Shown piece after piece: positions 7,084 to 14,841 of a stretch of 22,107 nt of DNA. Position 1 is the stretch's first letter. Every line of letters starts with the position of its first letter. Origin of the DNA: Lentisphaeria bacterium UBA1791. Lineage in GTDB: Bacteria > Verrucomicrobiota > Lentisphaeria > Victivallales > Victivallaceae. Below the pieces are notes generated by a model, which made no database searches, was not told where the DNA came from, and saw only the letters and a program-made list of their open reading frames with translations. The position numbers and the translations under genes were made by a program. The stretch covers positions 1 to 22,107 of the forward strand of contig DCFZ01000002.1 of NCBI GenBank assembly GCA_002314455.1, read 5' to 3'.

Positions 7084-8490
7084 ATGAAAAAAATTGTGAT
7101 TGCCGACGCAACGTTGCGTTTCGGCGGCTCGGTGGAATGTGCGCCGGGCTTCAAGGAAAAAATCGAGATCGTCAAAGCGCTTGAACGACTCGGTGTCGAC
7201 GTCATTGAAACGGCGCAACCGGTCAACGGCAAGAGCGACATTCTCCTTTTGCACACGATCGCGCCGCTGGCGGGGAATCGGGTGCTTTCCTGCTCGCTTC
7301 CTCTTGATGAAAAATTGATCGAAGAGGGCTATCGGGCGATTTCCAAGGCGAAACACCCGCGGCTCCACCTGATGGCGCCGGTTTCCGCCGCCCAGATGGA
7401 ATATCTCTCGCACCAGAAAGCGCCGGTTTTTCTGGAAAATCTGCGCAAATTGGTCGCCAAGGCGAAATCGTACGGCGCCGAGGTGGAGGTTTCTCTGCTC
7501 GACGCCACCCGCGCCGAAAAGGAAATGCTCGCCAAGGCGATCGCCGTCGTCGTCGAGGAAAAGGCCGATGTGCTGACGCTCTGCGACAACGCGGGGACTT
7601 TGCTCCCCGACGAAATGCACGATTTCATCGCCGATGCGGCGAAACTTCTGCCGGAAAAAGACGCGCCGGCGCTCGGCGTGCAGTGCTCCAATAAACTCCA
7701 CCTCGGCTTTGCCGCCGCGATGGGGTGCGTGGAAGCGGGCGCGACGCAGATCAAGTGCGCCGCCTTTTCCGAAGACGCATTGCCGCTTGCCGAGATCGCC
7801 AATTTCCTGCGGGTAAAAGGGCGCGATCTCGGTCTGGCGACGTCGCTCGATCTAACGATCGCGGAGCGTTCGATCCGCAAGATTGCAGGTGCGCTCGTCG
7901 GCAATTCCATTGCGCGCGGCGAGGAAAACGCCGCGGTCAGCGAAGCGGTGCAGCTTGCCCCCGACGCCGACATCACCGAGATCGGTACCGCCGTGCGTCA
8001 GCTCGGCTATGAACTTACGATCGACGATCTGACGCGGGTCTACGAGGAATACCGCCGGATCGCCAGCAAAAAGGAACCGGGCGCCAAGGATCTTGACGCG
8101 ATCGTCGCCGCCGTGGCGATGCAGGCGCCGCCGACCTTCAAGCTCAAGAGTTTTGTGATCACCAGCGGCAACGTCATCACGTCGATGGCGCACGTCGTGC
8201 TGTTGCGCGGCGAAGAGGAAGTGGAAGGTTTCAGCATGGGCGACGGCCCGATCGACGCCGCCTTCCTCTCGATCGAAAACACCCTCGGAATTCACTTTGA
8301 ATTGGATGATTTCAAGATTACCGCCGTGACCGAGGGGCGCGAAGCGGTCGCTTCGGCGATCGTGCGATTGCGTTCCAACGGGAAACTTTATTCCGGCAAG
8401 GGGGTTTCGACCGACGTCATCGGCGCCGGAGTCCGCGCCTACGTTGACGCGCTGAACAAGATCCATTACGACGAGAGTTCGAGAGCATGA
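7084..8490 (+). CDS. LeuA-like protein with degenerate catalytic site
   Basis: The 468-aa protein has two parts. Residues 1 to about 345 align by eye with the HMGL/isopropylmalate synthase TIM barrel; residues about 350-460 are a well-preserved LeuA allosteric dimer domain (MGDGPIDAAF, ITAVTEGREA, GKGVSTDVIGAGVRAYVDALNK). The barrel lacks the expected catalytic residues. The usual LRDGEQ is LRFGGS (Arg12 kept, metal-binding Asp replaced by Phe13), and the usual HCHND is QCSNK (200-204), so both metal-binding His are Gln and Ser. The GxGERxGN block is also absent. It is therefore unlikely to be an ordinary 2-isopropylmalate or citramalate synthase; an altered reaction or a regulatory role is possible. 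GGAGG sits 7 bases before the ATG. Its stop overlaps the next start (ATGA), so the two are translationally coupled. Confidence 0.85.
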   Translation: MKKIVIADATLRFGGSVECAPGFKEKIEIVKALERLGVDVIETAQPVNGKSDILLLHTIAPLAGNRVLSCSLPLDEKLIEEGYRAISKAKHPRLHLMAPVSAAQMEYLSHQKAPVFLENLRKLVAKAKSYGAEVEVSLLDATRAEKEMLAKAIAVVVEEKADVLTLCDNAGTLLPDEMHDFIADAAKLLPEKDAPALGVQCSNKLHLGFAAAMGCVEAGATQIKCAAFSEDALPLAEIANFLRVKGRDLGLATSLDLTIAERSIRKIAGALVGNSIARGEENAAVSEAVQLAPDADITEIGTAVRQLGYELTIDDLTRVYEEYRRIASKKEPGAKDLDAIVAAVAMQAPPTFKLKSFVITSGNVITSMAHVVLLRGEEEVEGFSMGDGPIDAAFLSIENTLGIHFELDDFKITAVTEGREAVASAIVRLRSNGKLYSGKGVSTDVIGAGVRAYVDALNKIHYDESSRA

Positions 8491-10970
8491 AGTTAGCATT
8501 TTCCACCAACCGCTGGAGCGGTTGTTCCGTCGGCGAGTTTTTCGATCTCGCCGCCCGTTATAATTTTGCCGGCATCGAGATCCACGATGCCCAGCAGACG
8601 CTGGCGGGTCTCGACAGCGCCGCGCTCGCGGCGTTGCGCCGTCAGTCGTTCGAGAAGCATCTGCAGATCGTCTGCCTCGACATTGTGGGCGATATCGCCG
8701 ACAATGCCGATGGCGCGCTTGCGGAATTGACGCAAGTTGCCGCGATCGCGCGCAAACTGCACGCCGCGGGGATCCGGGTGCGCACCAACGCCACCGACGA
8801 GGGCGCGGTCGAACGCGTCCGCGGTTTCCTTGCCCGGGCGCTTGAGATCGCCGACAAGGAAGACGTTTCGCTTTGGATCGAAACGGTCGGCGTCTTTTCC
8901 AATACGGCGAAACTGCGCGCTCTCTTTGAGGAATTCATCAGCGATCACCTCGCGGCGCTTTGGGATCTGCACCATCCTTTCCGCTTCGGCAACGAAACGC
9001 CCGCCGCGACGATCCGGAATCTCGGCGCCTATGTGCGCCATGTCCACGTCAAGGACTCCGAGAGTGCCGACCGCTTTTCGCTCGTCGGCGAGGGCAATTT
9101 GCCGCTCGATCAGGTGATGGATGCGTTGCGTTCGATCAACTACGACGGTTTCAGTACGATCGAGTGGGATCCCCAATGGGATGAGATCGCCGACATCGAC
9201 GTCGTTTTGCCGCACTTCGTGAGCTTCATGAGCCACTTTGATCCGTCGCGCGCCAAGCATGCGCTTTACGAAAACAACGCGCATACGGGCAAATTCGTCT
9301 GGAAAAAGGAAACGTTGATCGAAAAGACCTTTTCCGGCGTGCTCGACACGATGGTCCGGGAATTTCCCGACCAGCTCGCATTCAAGTACACGACGCTCGA
9401 CTACACCCGTACTTACGAGGAATTCCGCGACGACGTCGACGAATTCGCCCGCACGCTGATCGCGCTGGGCGTCCGGCCCGGCACCAAGGTGGCGGTCTGG
9501 ATGACCAATCTGCCGCAGTGGTACATCAGCTTTTGGGCGACGACCAAGATCGGCGCGATCCTCGTCACGGTCAACACCGCCTACAAGATCGCCGAGGCGG
9601 AATATCTCTTGAAGCAATCCGACACGCATACGCTGATTCTGGAAAAGAGCTGGCGCGATTCCGATTACGCCGGGATCATCGCCGAACTCTGCCCGGAACT
9701 CGCCCGCTGTCGCGCCGGCGAACCGCTGCACGCGCGGAAACTGCCTTTCCTGCGCAACGTGATCACGGTCGGCTACCGGCAGGAGGGCGCGATGACGTGG
9801 GAGCAGTCGCTCGAACGCGCCAAACGCGTTTCGGTCGAGGAACTTCAGCGGCGCGCCGAAGCGGTCGATAGCCACGACGTCTGCAATATGCAGTATACTT
9901 CCGGCACGACCGGATTCCCCAAGGGCGTGATGCTGACGCACCTCGGCGTCGTCAACAACGGCAAGTGCATCGGCGACCGCATGGATTTGTCGACCGCCGA
10001 CCGGATGATGATTCAGGTGCCGATGTTTCACTGCTTCGGTATGGTGCTCGCGATGACGGCGGCGATGACGCACGGCGCGACGCTGCTGCCGCTGCCCTAC
10101 TTTTCGGCGAAGCCCGCCTTGGCGTGCATCGATCAGGAAAAGATCACCTGCTTCCACGGCGTGCCGACGATGTTCATCGCATTGCTCGGTCACCCCGATT
10201 TTGTCAAGACCGATTTTTCGTGCATGCGCACCGGGATTATGGCGGGGTCGCCCTGTCCGATCGCGGTGATGCGCGACGTCATCGACAAGATGCATATGAC
10301 CGAGATCACGATCGTCTACGGGCAGACCGAAGCTTCGCCCGGCTGTACGATGTCGACGACCAGCGACCCGATCGAGGATCGCGTTTCGACCGTCGGCCGC
10401 GATCTGCCGGAAATTGAAAACCGCATCGTCGATCCCGAGACCAACCGCGTGCTCGGCGACAACGAGGTCGGTGAATTCGTCACCCGCGGCTATCACGTGA
10501 TGAAAGGTTATTACAAGATGCCCGCCGAGACCCGCGCCGCGATCGACGCCGACGGCTGGCTTCACACCGGCGACCTCGCGATGCGCACGCCCGACGGCAA
10601 TTACCGCATCACCGGGCGGCTCAAGGATATGATCATCCGCGGCGGCGAGAACATCTACCCCAAGGAGATCGAGGAATTCATCTACACGCACCCGAAAGTC
10701 GCCGACGTTCAGGTGATCGGCATCCCCGACAAGGCGCTCGGCGAGGAGATCCTCGCCGCCGTCATCCTCAAAAAAGGCGAGACGATGACCGCCGAGGAGT
10801 TGCAGGATTTCGTCCGCCGCAGTATGGCGAAGCACAAGGTGCCGCGCTACATTGATTTCGTCGACGCTTTCCCGCAGAACGCCGCGGGCAAGATCTTGAA
10901 GTACAAGATGCGCGAAGATGCCGCGAAACGGCTCCACATCGCGCAGGTGGAAGGGATCGTTTCCGAGTAG
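8487..10970 (+). CDS. Fusion: xylose-isomerase-like TIM barrel + acyl-CoA synthetase
   Basis: One 827-aa frame carrying two enzymes. Residues 1 to about 255 are a sugar phosphate isomerase/epimerase-type barrel with a plausible divalent metal set: Glu132 (WIETVG), Asp160 (LWDLHHP), His185/His187 (RHVHVKD) and Glu226 (STIEWD). Residues about 275-825 are an AMP-forming acyl-CoA synthetase: P-loop TSGTTGFPKG (471-480), YGQTE (611-615), WLHTGDLA (691-698), GRLKDMIIRGGENIYPKE (710-727) and catalytic Lys802 in NAAGKILKYK. Both halves look intact, and no stop or frame break lies between them. The closest synthetase types known to me are medium/long-chain fatty acyl-CoA ligases; the acid used is unknown. 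The barrel's substrate is also unknown. It overlaps the LeuA-like gene by 4 bases and is followed 17 bases later by the oxidoreductase gene. Confidence 0.88.
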   Translation: MKLAFSTNRWSGCSVGEFFDLAARYNFAGIEIHDAQQTLAGLDSAALAALRRQSFEKHLQIVCLDIVGDIADNADGALAELTQVAAIARKLHAAGIRVRTNATDEGAVERVRGFLARALEIADKEDVSLWIETVGVFSNTAKLRALFEEFISDHLAALWDLHHPFRFGNETPAATIRNLGAYVRHVHVKDSESADRFSLVGEGNLPLDQVMDALRSINYDGFSTIEWDPQWDEIADIDVVLPHFVSFMSHFDPSRAKHALYENNAHTGKFVWKKETLIEKTFSGVLDTMVREFPDQLAFKYTTLDYTRTYEEFRDDVDEFARTLIALGVRPGTKVAVWMTNLPQWYISFWATTKIGAILVTVNTAYKIAEAEYLLKQSDTHTLILEKSWRDSDYAGIIAELCPELARCRAGEPLHARKLPFLRNVITVGYRQEGAMTWEQSLERAKRVSVEELQRRAEAVDSHDVCNMQYTSGTTGFPKGVMLTHLGVVNNGKCIGDRMDLSTADRMMIQVPMFHCFGMVLAMTAAMTHGATLLPLPYFSAKPALACIDQEKITCFHGVPTMFIALLGHPDFVKTDFSCMRTGIMAGSPCPIAVMRDVIDKMHMTEITIVYGQTEASPGCTMSTTSDPIEDRVSTVGRDLPEIENRIVDPETNRVLGDNEVGEFVTRGYHVMKGYYKMPAETRAAIDADGWLHTGDLAMRTPDGNYRITGRLKDMIIRGGENIYPKEIEEFIYTHPKVADVQVIGIPDKALGEEILAAVILKKGETMTAEELQDFVRRSMAKHKVPRYIDFVDAFPQNAAGKILKYKMREDAAKRLHIAQVEGIVSE

Positions 10971-10987
10971 GATAAAAGGAATTTTCT

Positions 10988-13900
10988 ATGCAAGCTGAAA
11001 AGCCTAAATTTGCCACGATGGACGGCAACGAGGCGTGCGCTTACGTCGCGTACGCCTTTACCGAGATCGCCGCCATCTATCCGATCACGCCGTCGTCGCC
11101 GATGGCGGGCAAGACCGACGCCTGGTCGGCAAAGGGGAAGAAAAACCTTTTCGGTCAGGAAGTAACGCTGGTCGAAATGGAATCCGAAGCCGGCGCCGCA
11201 GCGGCGATCCACGGTTCGCTTGAGGCGGGCGCGCTCTCGACGAGTTTCACCTCGTCGCAGGGATTGATGCTGATGATCCCCGTGATGCACCGCATCTCGG
11301 GTGAAAGACTGCCGGGGGTGCTCCACGTCGCTTCGCGTACGGTGGGCACGCACGCGCTTTCGATTTTCGGCGATCACTCCGACGTGATGAATTGCCGCCA
11401 GACCGGTTTCGCACTGCTTTCGAGCGCGAATTCGCAGGAGATTATGGATCTCGCCCCTGTCGCCCATCTGGCGGCGCTCGCGGGGCGCATTCCCTTTTTG
11501 CACTTTTTTGACGGCTTCCGCACTTCGCACGAGATGAGCAAGGTCGAAACGATCCCCTACGAGGTTTTCGACGCGTTGCTCGACCGCGAAAAGCTCGCCG
11601 AATTCCGTGCGCAGGCGCTCAACCCGGAACACCCGAAATTGCGCGCCACGGTGCAAAACGGCGACGTCTACTTTCAGGTGCGCGAGGCGAACAACCGCTT
11701 CTACGACGCCTTGCCCGGCATCGTGCAGGAATATATGGATAAACTCGGCGCCGTCACCGGGCGGCGTTACCATTTGTTCGACTACTACGGCGCCGCCGAT
11801 GCGACGCGCGTCATCGTCGCAATGGGTTCCGTTTCGGGCGCGGTGCGGGAAACGGTCGATTATCTCAACGCGCGCGGCGAAAAGACGGGCTTTCTGCAAG
11901 TCCACCTTTTCCGCCCCTTCTCGGCGGAGGCGTTTCTCGACGCGCTTCCCGCGAGCGTCGAAAAGATCGCCGTCCTCGACCGCTGCAAGGAAATGGGCAG
12001 CGCCGGCGAACCGCTTTATCAGGACGTGGCGACCGTCGTCGCCCGGCGCGAAGCCAAAGTCACCGTCGTCGGCGGCCGCTACGGCTTGTCGAGCAAGGAC
12101 GTCGATCCGGCGCAGATCGCCGCCGTCTTTGACAACCTCGCGCAAAATGCGCCGCGCAACAACTTCACAATCGGCATCGACGACGATGTGACGCATCTGT
12201 CGCTTGCTTGCGGCGATGCGCTTTACCCCGACGACGAACACCAGATCTGCTGTAAATTCTGGGGACTTGGTTCCGACGGCACGGTCGGCGCCAACAAGAG
12301 TACCGTCGAGATCATCAACGCGCACACATCGAAATTCGCCCAGGCGTACTTTGAGTACGACGCGAAAAAATCCTTTGGCGTCACCAAATCGCATCTGCGT
12401 TTCGGCGATGCGCCAATCCGTTCGAGCTACTACGTCAAACGCGCCGATTTCATCGGTTGCCACAACGAAACCTACATCCGGCAATACGACGTCGCCGATG
12501 AATTGAAGGAAAACGGCACGCTGTTGCTCAACACCGGGTGGAACGAGGCGGAACTTGCCGCGCATTTGCCCGCGCGCGTCAAGCGTATTCTGGCGTCGCG
12601 TCACGCGAAACTTTACACGATCGACGCCGTGTCGATTGCCGACAAACTCGGGCTTGGCAGTCACTACAACCTCGTCCTGCAGTCGGCGTTTTTCCGCCTT
12701 GCCAACGTCATCCCCTTTGAGGATGCGCGCCAATTTATGAAAGAACTCGCCAAGCGCACCTACTTCGCCAAGGGCGACGAAGTCGTGCAGAAAAACTTTG
12801 CCGCCATCGACGCCGGCGCCGACGCGCTCGTCGAGGTGAAAGTTCCTGCCGAATGGGCTGATTTTGCCGACGATGCGCCCGGCGCCGATCCCGCGCGTCC
12901 CGCCGTCGTCCGCAATCTCGCCGACCCGATCAACCGCCAGAAAGGCGACGATCTGCCGGTCAGCGCTTTTCAGGGCTATGAGGACGGCGTCGTCGAAATG
13001 GGGTTGACCGCGTGGGAAAAGCGCGGCATCGCCGTGCGCGTGCCGGTCTGGGAAGCCGCCAAGTGTTTGCAGTGCAACCGCTGTGCGCTCGTCTGCCCCC
13101 ACGCCGTGATTCGCCCCTATCTGCTCAACGATGCGGAAAAGAACGCCGCGCCCAAAGGTTTTCAGACGCTCGGCGTGCGCGGCAAGGAAAATTTGCATTT
13201 TGCCCTCGTTGCCAGTCTTGCCGACTGCACCGGTTGCGGCGCTTGCGCGAGTAACTGCCCCGCGCCGGAAAAGGCGTTGACGATGACCCCTTACCGCGAA
13301 ACCGGCGATCAGCGCGAACTTTGGGATTACGCGCAGACCCTTTCCGCCAAAGGCGATGTTTTTGATCCGTGGAGCGTCAAGGGCAGCCAGTTCCGCACGC
13401 CGCTTCTGGAATTTTCCGCCGCGTGCGCTGGGTGCGGCGAAACGCCGTACGCGAAACTGCTCACCCAGCTTTTCGGCGACCGCGTCTACTGGGCGAATGC
13501 GACCGGGTGTTCGCAGGCATGGGGTTCCCCGATGCCCGGCATTCCTTATACCGTCAATGCGGCGGGGCGCGGCCCCGCATGGAGCAATTCGCTCTTTGAA
13601 AACAACGCAGAATTTTCGCTCGGTATGGCGTTGAGCGTCAAGCAACAGCGCAACGCGCAAAAAATGCGGCTCGAAAAGTTGCTTCAAGCGGAACTTCCCG
13701 CAGAAGTGAAAGCTGCCGTCGAAAAAATGATCGCCTCGTTTGACGATTTCGACGCATCGCGCCTCGCTGCCGACGCGCTGGTTTCCGTTTTGGAAAAATC
13801 GCCCGCAACGCCCGAGATTTGCGGAATTCTGGCGCACCGCGATATGCTCGCGCGCAAGAGTTTCTGGATGTTCGGCGGCGACGGCTGGGCATACGACATC

Positions 13901-14494
13901 GGCTTCGGCGGACTCGACCACGTCATCGCTTCCGGCGAGAACGTCAACGTTTTCATCGTCGATACCGAAGTTTACAGCAATACCGGCGGTCAGTCCTCCA
14001 AGGCAACCCCGATCGGCGCCGTCGCCCAATTCGCCAGCGCCGGCAAGAAAAGCCCCAAAAAGGATCTCGGCAGCATCTTTATGACTTACGGCAACGTCTA
14101 CGTCGCCCAAGTCGCCATGGGCGCCGACCCCAACCAGCTGATGAAAGCGATCCGCGAGGCGGAATCCTACGAGGGCCCCGCCGTCATCATCGCCTATACG
14201 CCGTGCCTCTCGCACGGCATCAAGTGCGGTATGGGATGCACCCAGCAGGAAATGAAACGCGCCGTCGAAGCCGGATATTGGATGCTCTACCGGTACGATC
14301 CCCGCAAGGAAAAACCCTTGACCATCGATTCCGCCGCACCCAAGAACGCCTACGGCGATTTCCTCGCCGGCGAAACCCGGTACGCCGCTTTGATGCGCAC
14401 TTTCCCCGATCACGCGAAAACCTATTTCGCCCAAGGCAGCGACCTCGCGGCAAAACGGTATGCGCATTACAAAAAGCTTGAGGAAAATCAATAA
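10988..14494 (+). CDS. nifJ: Pyruvate:ferredoxin (flavodoxin) oxidoreductase
   Basis: Single-chain homodimeric PFOR, 1168 aa, converting pyruvate and CoA to acetyl-CoA, CO2 and reduced ferredoxin; oxygen-sensitive and typical of anaerobes. The domain order is complete: N-terminal pyrimidine-binding domain (AAIYPITPSSPMA, 28-40), middle domains, two 4Fe-4S ferredoxin motifs (Cys693/696/699/703 and Cys747/750/753/757), and the TPP domain with CAGCGETP (813-820), ATGCSQAWGSP (838-848) and GGDGWAYDIGFGG (963-975). The C-terminal extension with CGMGC is present. AAAGGA precedes the ATG. It is the last gene of the operon and ends in a strong terminator. The substrate could be another 2-oxo acid, but the length and motifs are those of the pyruvate enzyme. 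Confidence 0.97.
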   Translation: MQAEKPKFATMDGNEACAYVAYAFTEIAAIYPITPSSPMAGKTDAWSAKGKKNLFGQEVTLVEMESEAGAAAAIHGSLEAGALSTSFTSSQGLMLMIPVMHRISGERLPGVLHVASRTVGTHALSIFGDHSDVMNCRQTGFALLSSANSQEIMDLAPVAHLAALAGRIPFLHFFDGFRTSHEMSKVETIPYEVFDALLDREKLAEFRAQALNPEHPKLRATVQNGDVYFQVREANNRFYDALPGIVQEYMDKLGAVTGRRYHLFDYYGAADATRVIVAMGSVSGAVRETVDYLNARGEKTGFLQVHLFRPFSAEAFLDALPASVEKIAVLDRCKEMGSAGEPLYQDVATVVARREAKVTVVGGRYGLSSKDVDPAQIAAVFDNLAQNAPRNNFTIGIDDDVTHLSLACGDALYPDDEHQICCKFWGLGSDGTVGANKSTVEIINAHTSKFAQAYFEYDAKKSFGVTKSHLRFGDAPIRSSYYVKRADFIGCHNETYIRQYDVADELKENGTLLLNTGWNEAELAAHLPARVKRILASRHAKLYTIDAVSIADKLGLGSHYNLVLQSAFFRLANVIPFEDARQFMKELAKRTYFAKGDEVVQKNFAAIDAGADALVEVKVPAEWADFADDAPGADPARPAVVRNLADPINRQKGDDLPVSAFQGYEDGVVEMGLTAWEKRGIAVRVPVWEAAKCLQCNRCALVCPHAVIRPYLLNDAEKNAAPKGFQTLGVRGKENLHFALVASLADCTGCGACASNCPAPEKALTMTPYRETGDQRELWDYAQTLSAKGDVFDPWSVKGSQFRTPLLEFSAACAGCGETPYAKLLTQLFGDRVYWANATGCSQAWGSPMPGIPYTVNAAGRGPAWSNSLFENNAEFSLGMALSVKQQRNAQKMRLEKLLQAELPAEVKAAVEKMIASFDDFDASRLAADALVSVLEKSPATPEICGILAHRDMLARKSFWMFGGDGWAYDIGFGGLDHVIASGENVNVFIVDTEVYSNTGGQSSKATPIGAVAQFASAGKKSPKKDLGSIFMTYGNVYVAQVAMGADPNQLMKAIREAESYEGPAVIIAYTPCLSHGIKCGMGCTQQEMKRAVEAGYWMLYRYDPRKEKPLTIDSAAPKNAYGDFLAGETRYAALMRTFPDHAKTYFAQGSDLAAKRYAHYKKLEENQ

Positions 14495-14510
14495 TCAACA
14501 CAACACACAA

Positions 14511-14556
14511 GGGGCTGTTGCAAATCCTTGACCGGAAAGCAACAGTCCTTTTTTTT
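14511..14556 (+). terminator. Rho-independent terminator after nifJ
   Basis: Arms GGGCTGTTGC (14512-14521) and GCAACAGTCC (14539-14548) pair over 10 bp with one G-T wobble and a 17-base loop, followed by eight T (14549-14556). It lies 17 bases after the stop codon. Confidence 0.85.
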
Positions 14557-14561
14557 GCTCA

Positions 14562-14582
14562 TTTCGCGGCATCGCCGCGAGA
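14562..14582. repeat. Dispersed hairpin repeat, copy 2
   Basis: TTTCGCGGC, loop ATC, GCCGCGAGA: nine pairs with one wobble. It starts six bases after the T-run of the nifJ terminator. This copy has no 9-mer array or AGAYGCCC block beside it. Confidence 0.75.
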
Positions 14583-14697
14583 CAAATCGTTTTGTCCTCT
14601 GCGCCGTGTCCGCGCCGGCGGTGCGGTACGTTGCTCTGCGCTTATCAAAACACCTTTGTCGCTTAACCTCGGCAGGTTTTGCAACCGCCCCTTTTTT

Positions 14698-14718
14698 CCT
14701 CTCTCCTCTCTCCTCTCT
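14698..14718. repeat. Three perfect CCTCTCT units
   Basis: The 7-mer CCTCTCT is repeated three times without change inside a pyrimidine-only tract of roughly 30 bases. It sits about 65 bases upstream of the -35 of the alpha-galactosidase promoter. It could be a slippage-prone microsatellite; no function is evident. Confidence 0.8.
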
Positions 14719-14784
14719 TTTATTAAATCTTCGACTTTTATAATTAATTAAAAAGGCAAGTATTTTTGATGCGTTTTTCGCTTC

Positions 14785-14813
14785 TTGTTTTTTCGGGCTC
14801 GGCGTGGTACATT
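14785..14813 (+). promoter_or_regulatory. Promoter of the first alpha-galactosidase gene
   Basis: TTGTTT (14785-14790), a 17-bp spacer, TACATT (14808-14813), with GTGGTA-N3-TATAT at 14804-14817 as in the manA and lepA promoters. The leader would be about 20 nt. Confidence 0.65.
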
Positions 14814-14841
14814 ATATCATCATCAAAATTGAGGTTGTTTT

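Larger units (their letters stand above)
14495..14841. other. 347-base gap: terminator, repeat copy, pyrimidine tract, promoter
   Basis: There is no supported gene here. From left to right it holds the oxidoreductase terminator, copy 2 of the dispersed hairpin repeat, about 100 bases with no visible structure, a pyrimidine-rich tract with a 7-bp tandem repeat, a palindromic AT-rich stretch around 14736-14753 that may act as an UP element, and the promoter of the alpha-galactosidase gene. The open + frame across 14518-14751 lacks a ribosome site and resembles nothing I know. Confidence 0.6.

Noticed and set aside
10847..14491. A very long open frame (about 1,214 codons) on the - strand opposite nifJ
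   Set aside because: nifJ is certain from its motifs, and the antisense frame matches no family. It stays open because the nifJ frame nearly lacks the codons TTA, CTA and TCA, a result of codon bias in this genome. The same explains the long antisense frames at 8493-10937, 1352-3397 and 18546-20270.
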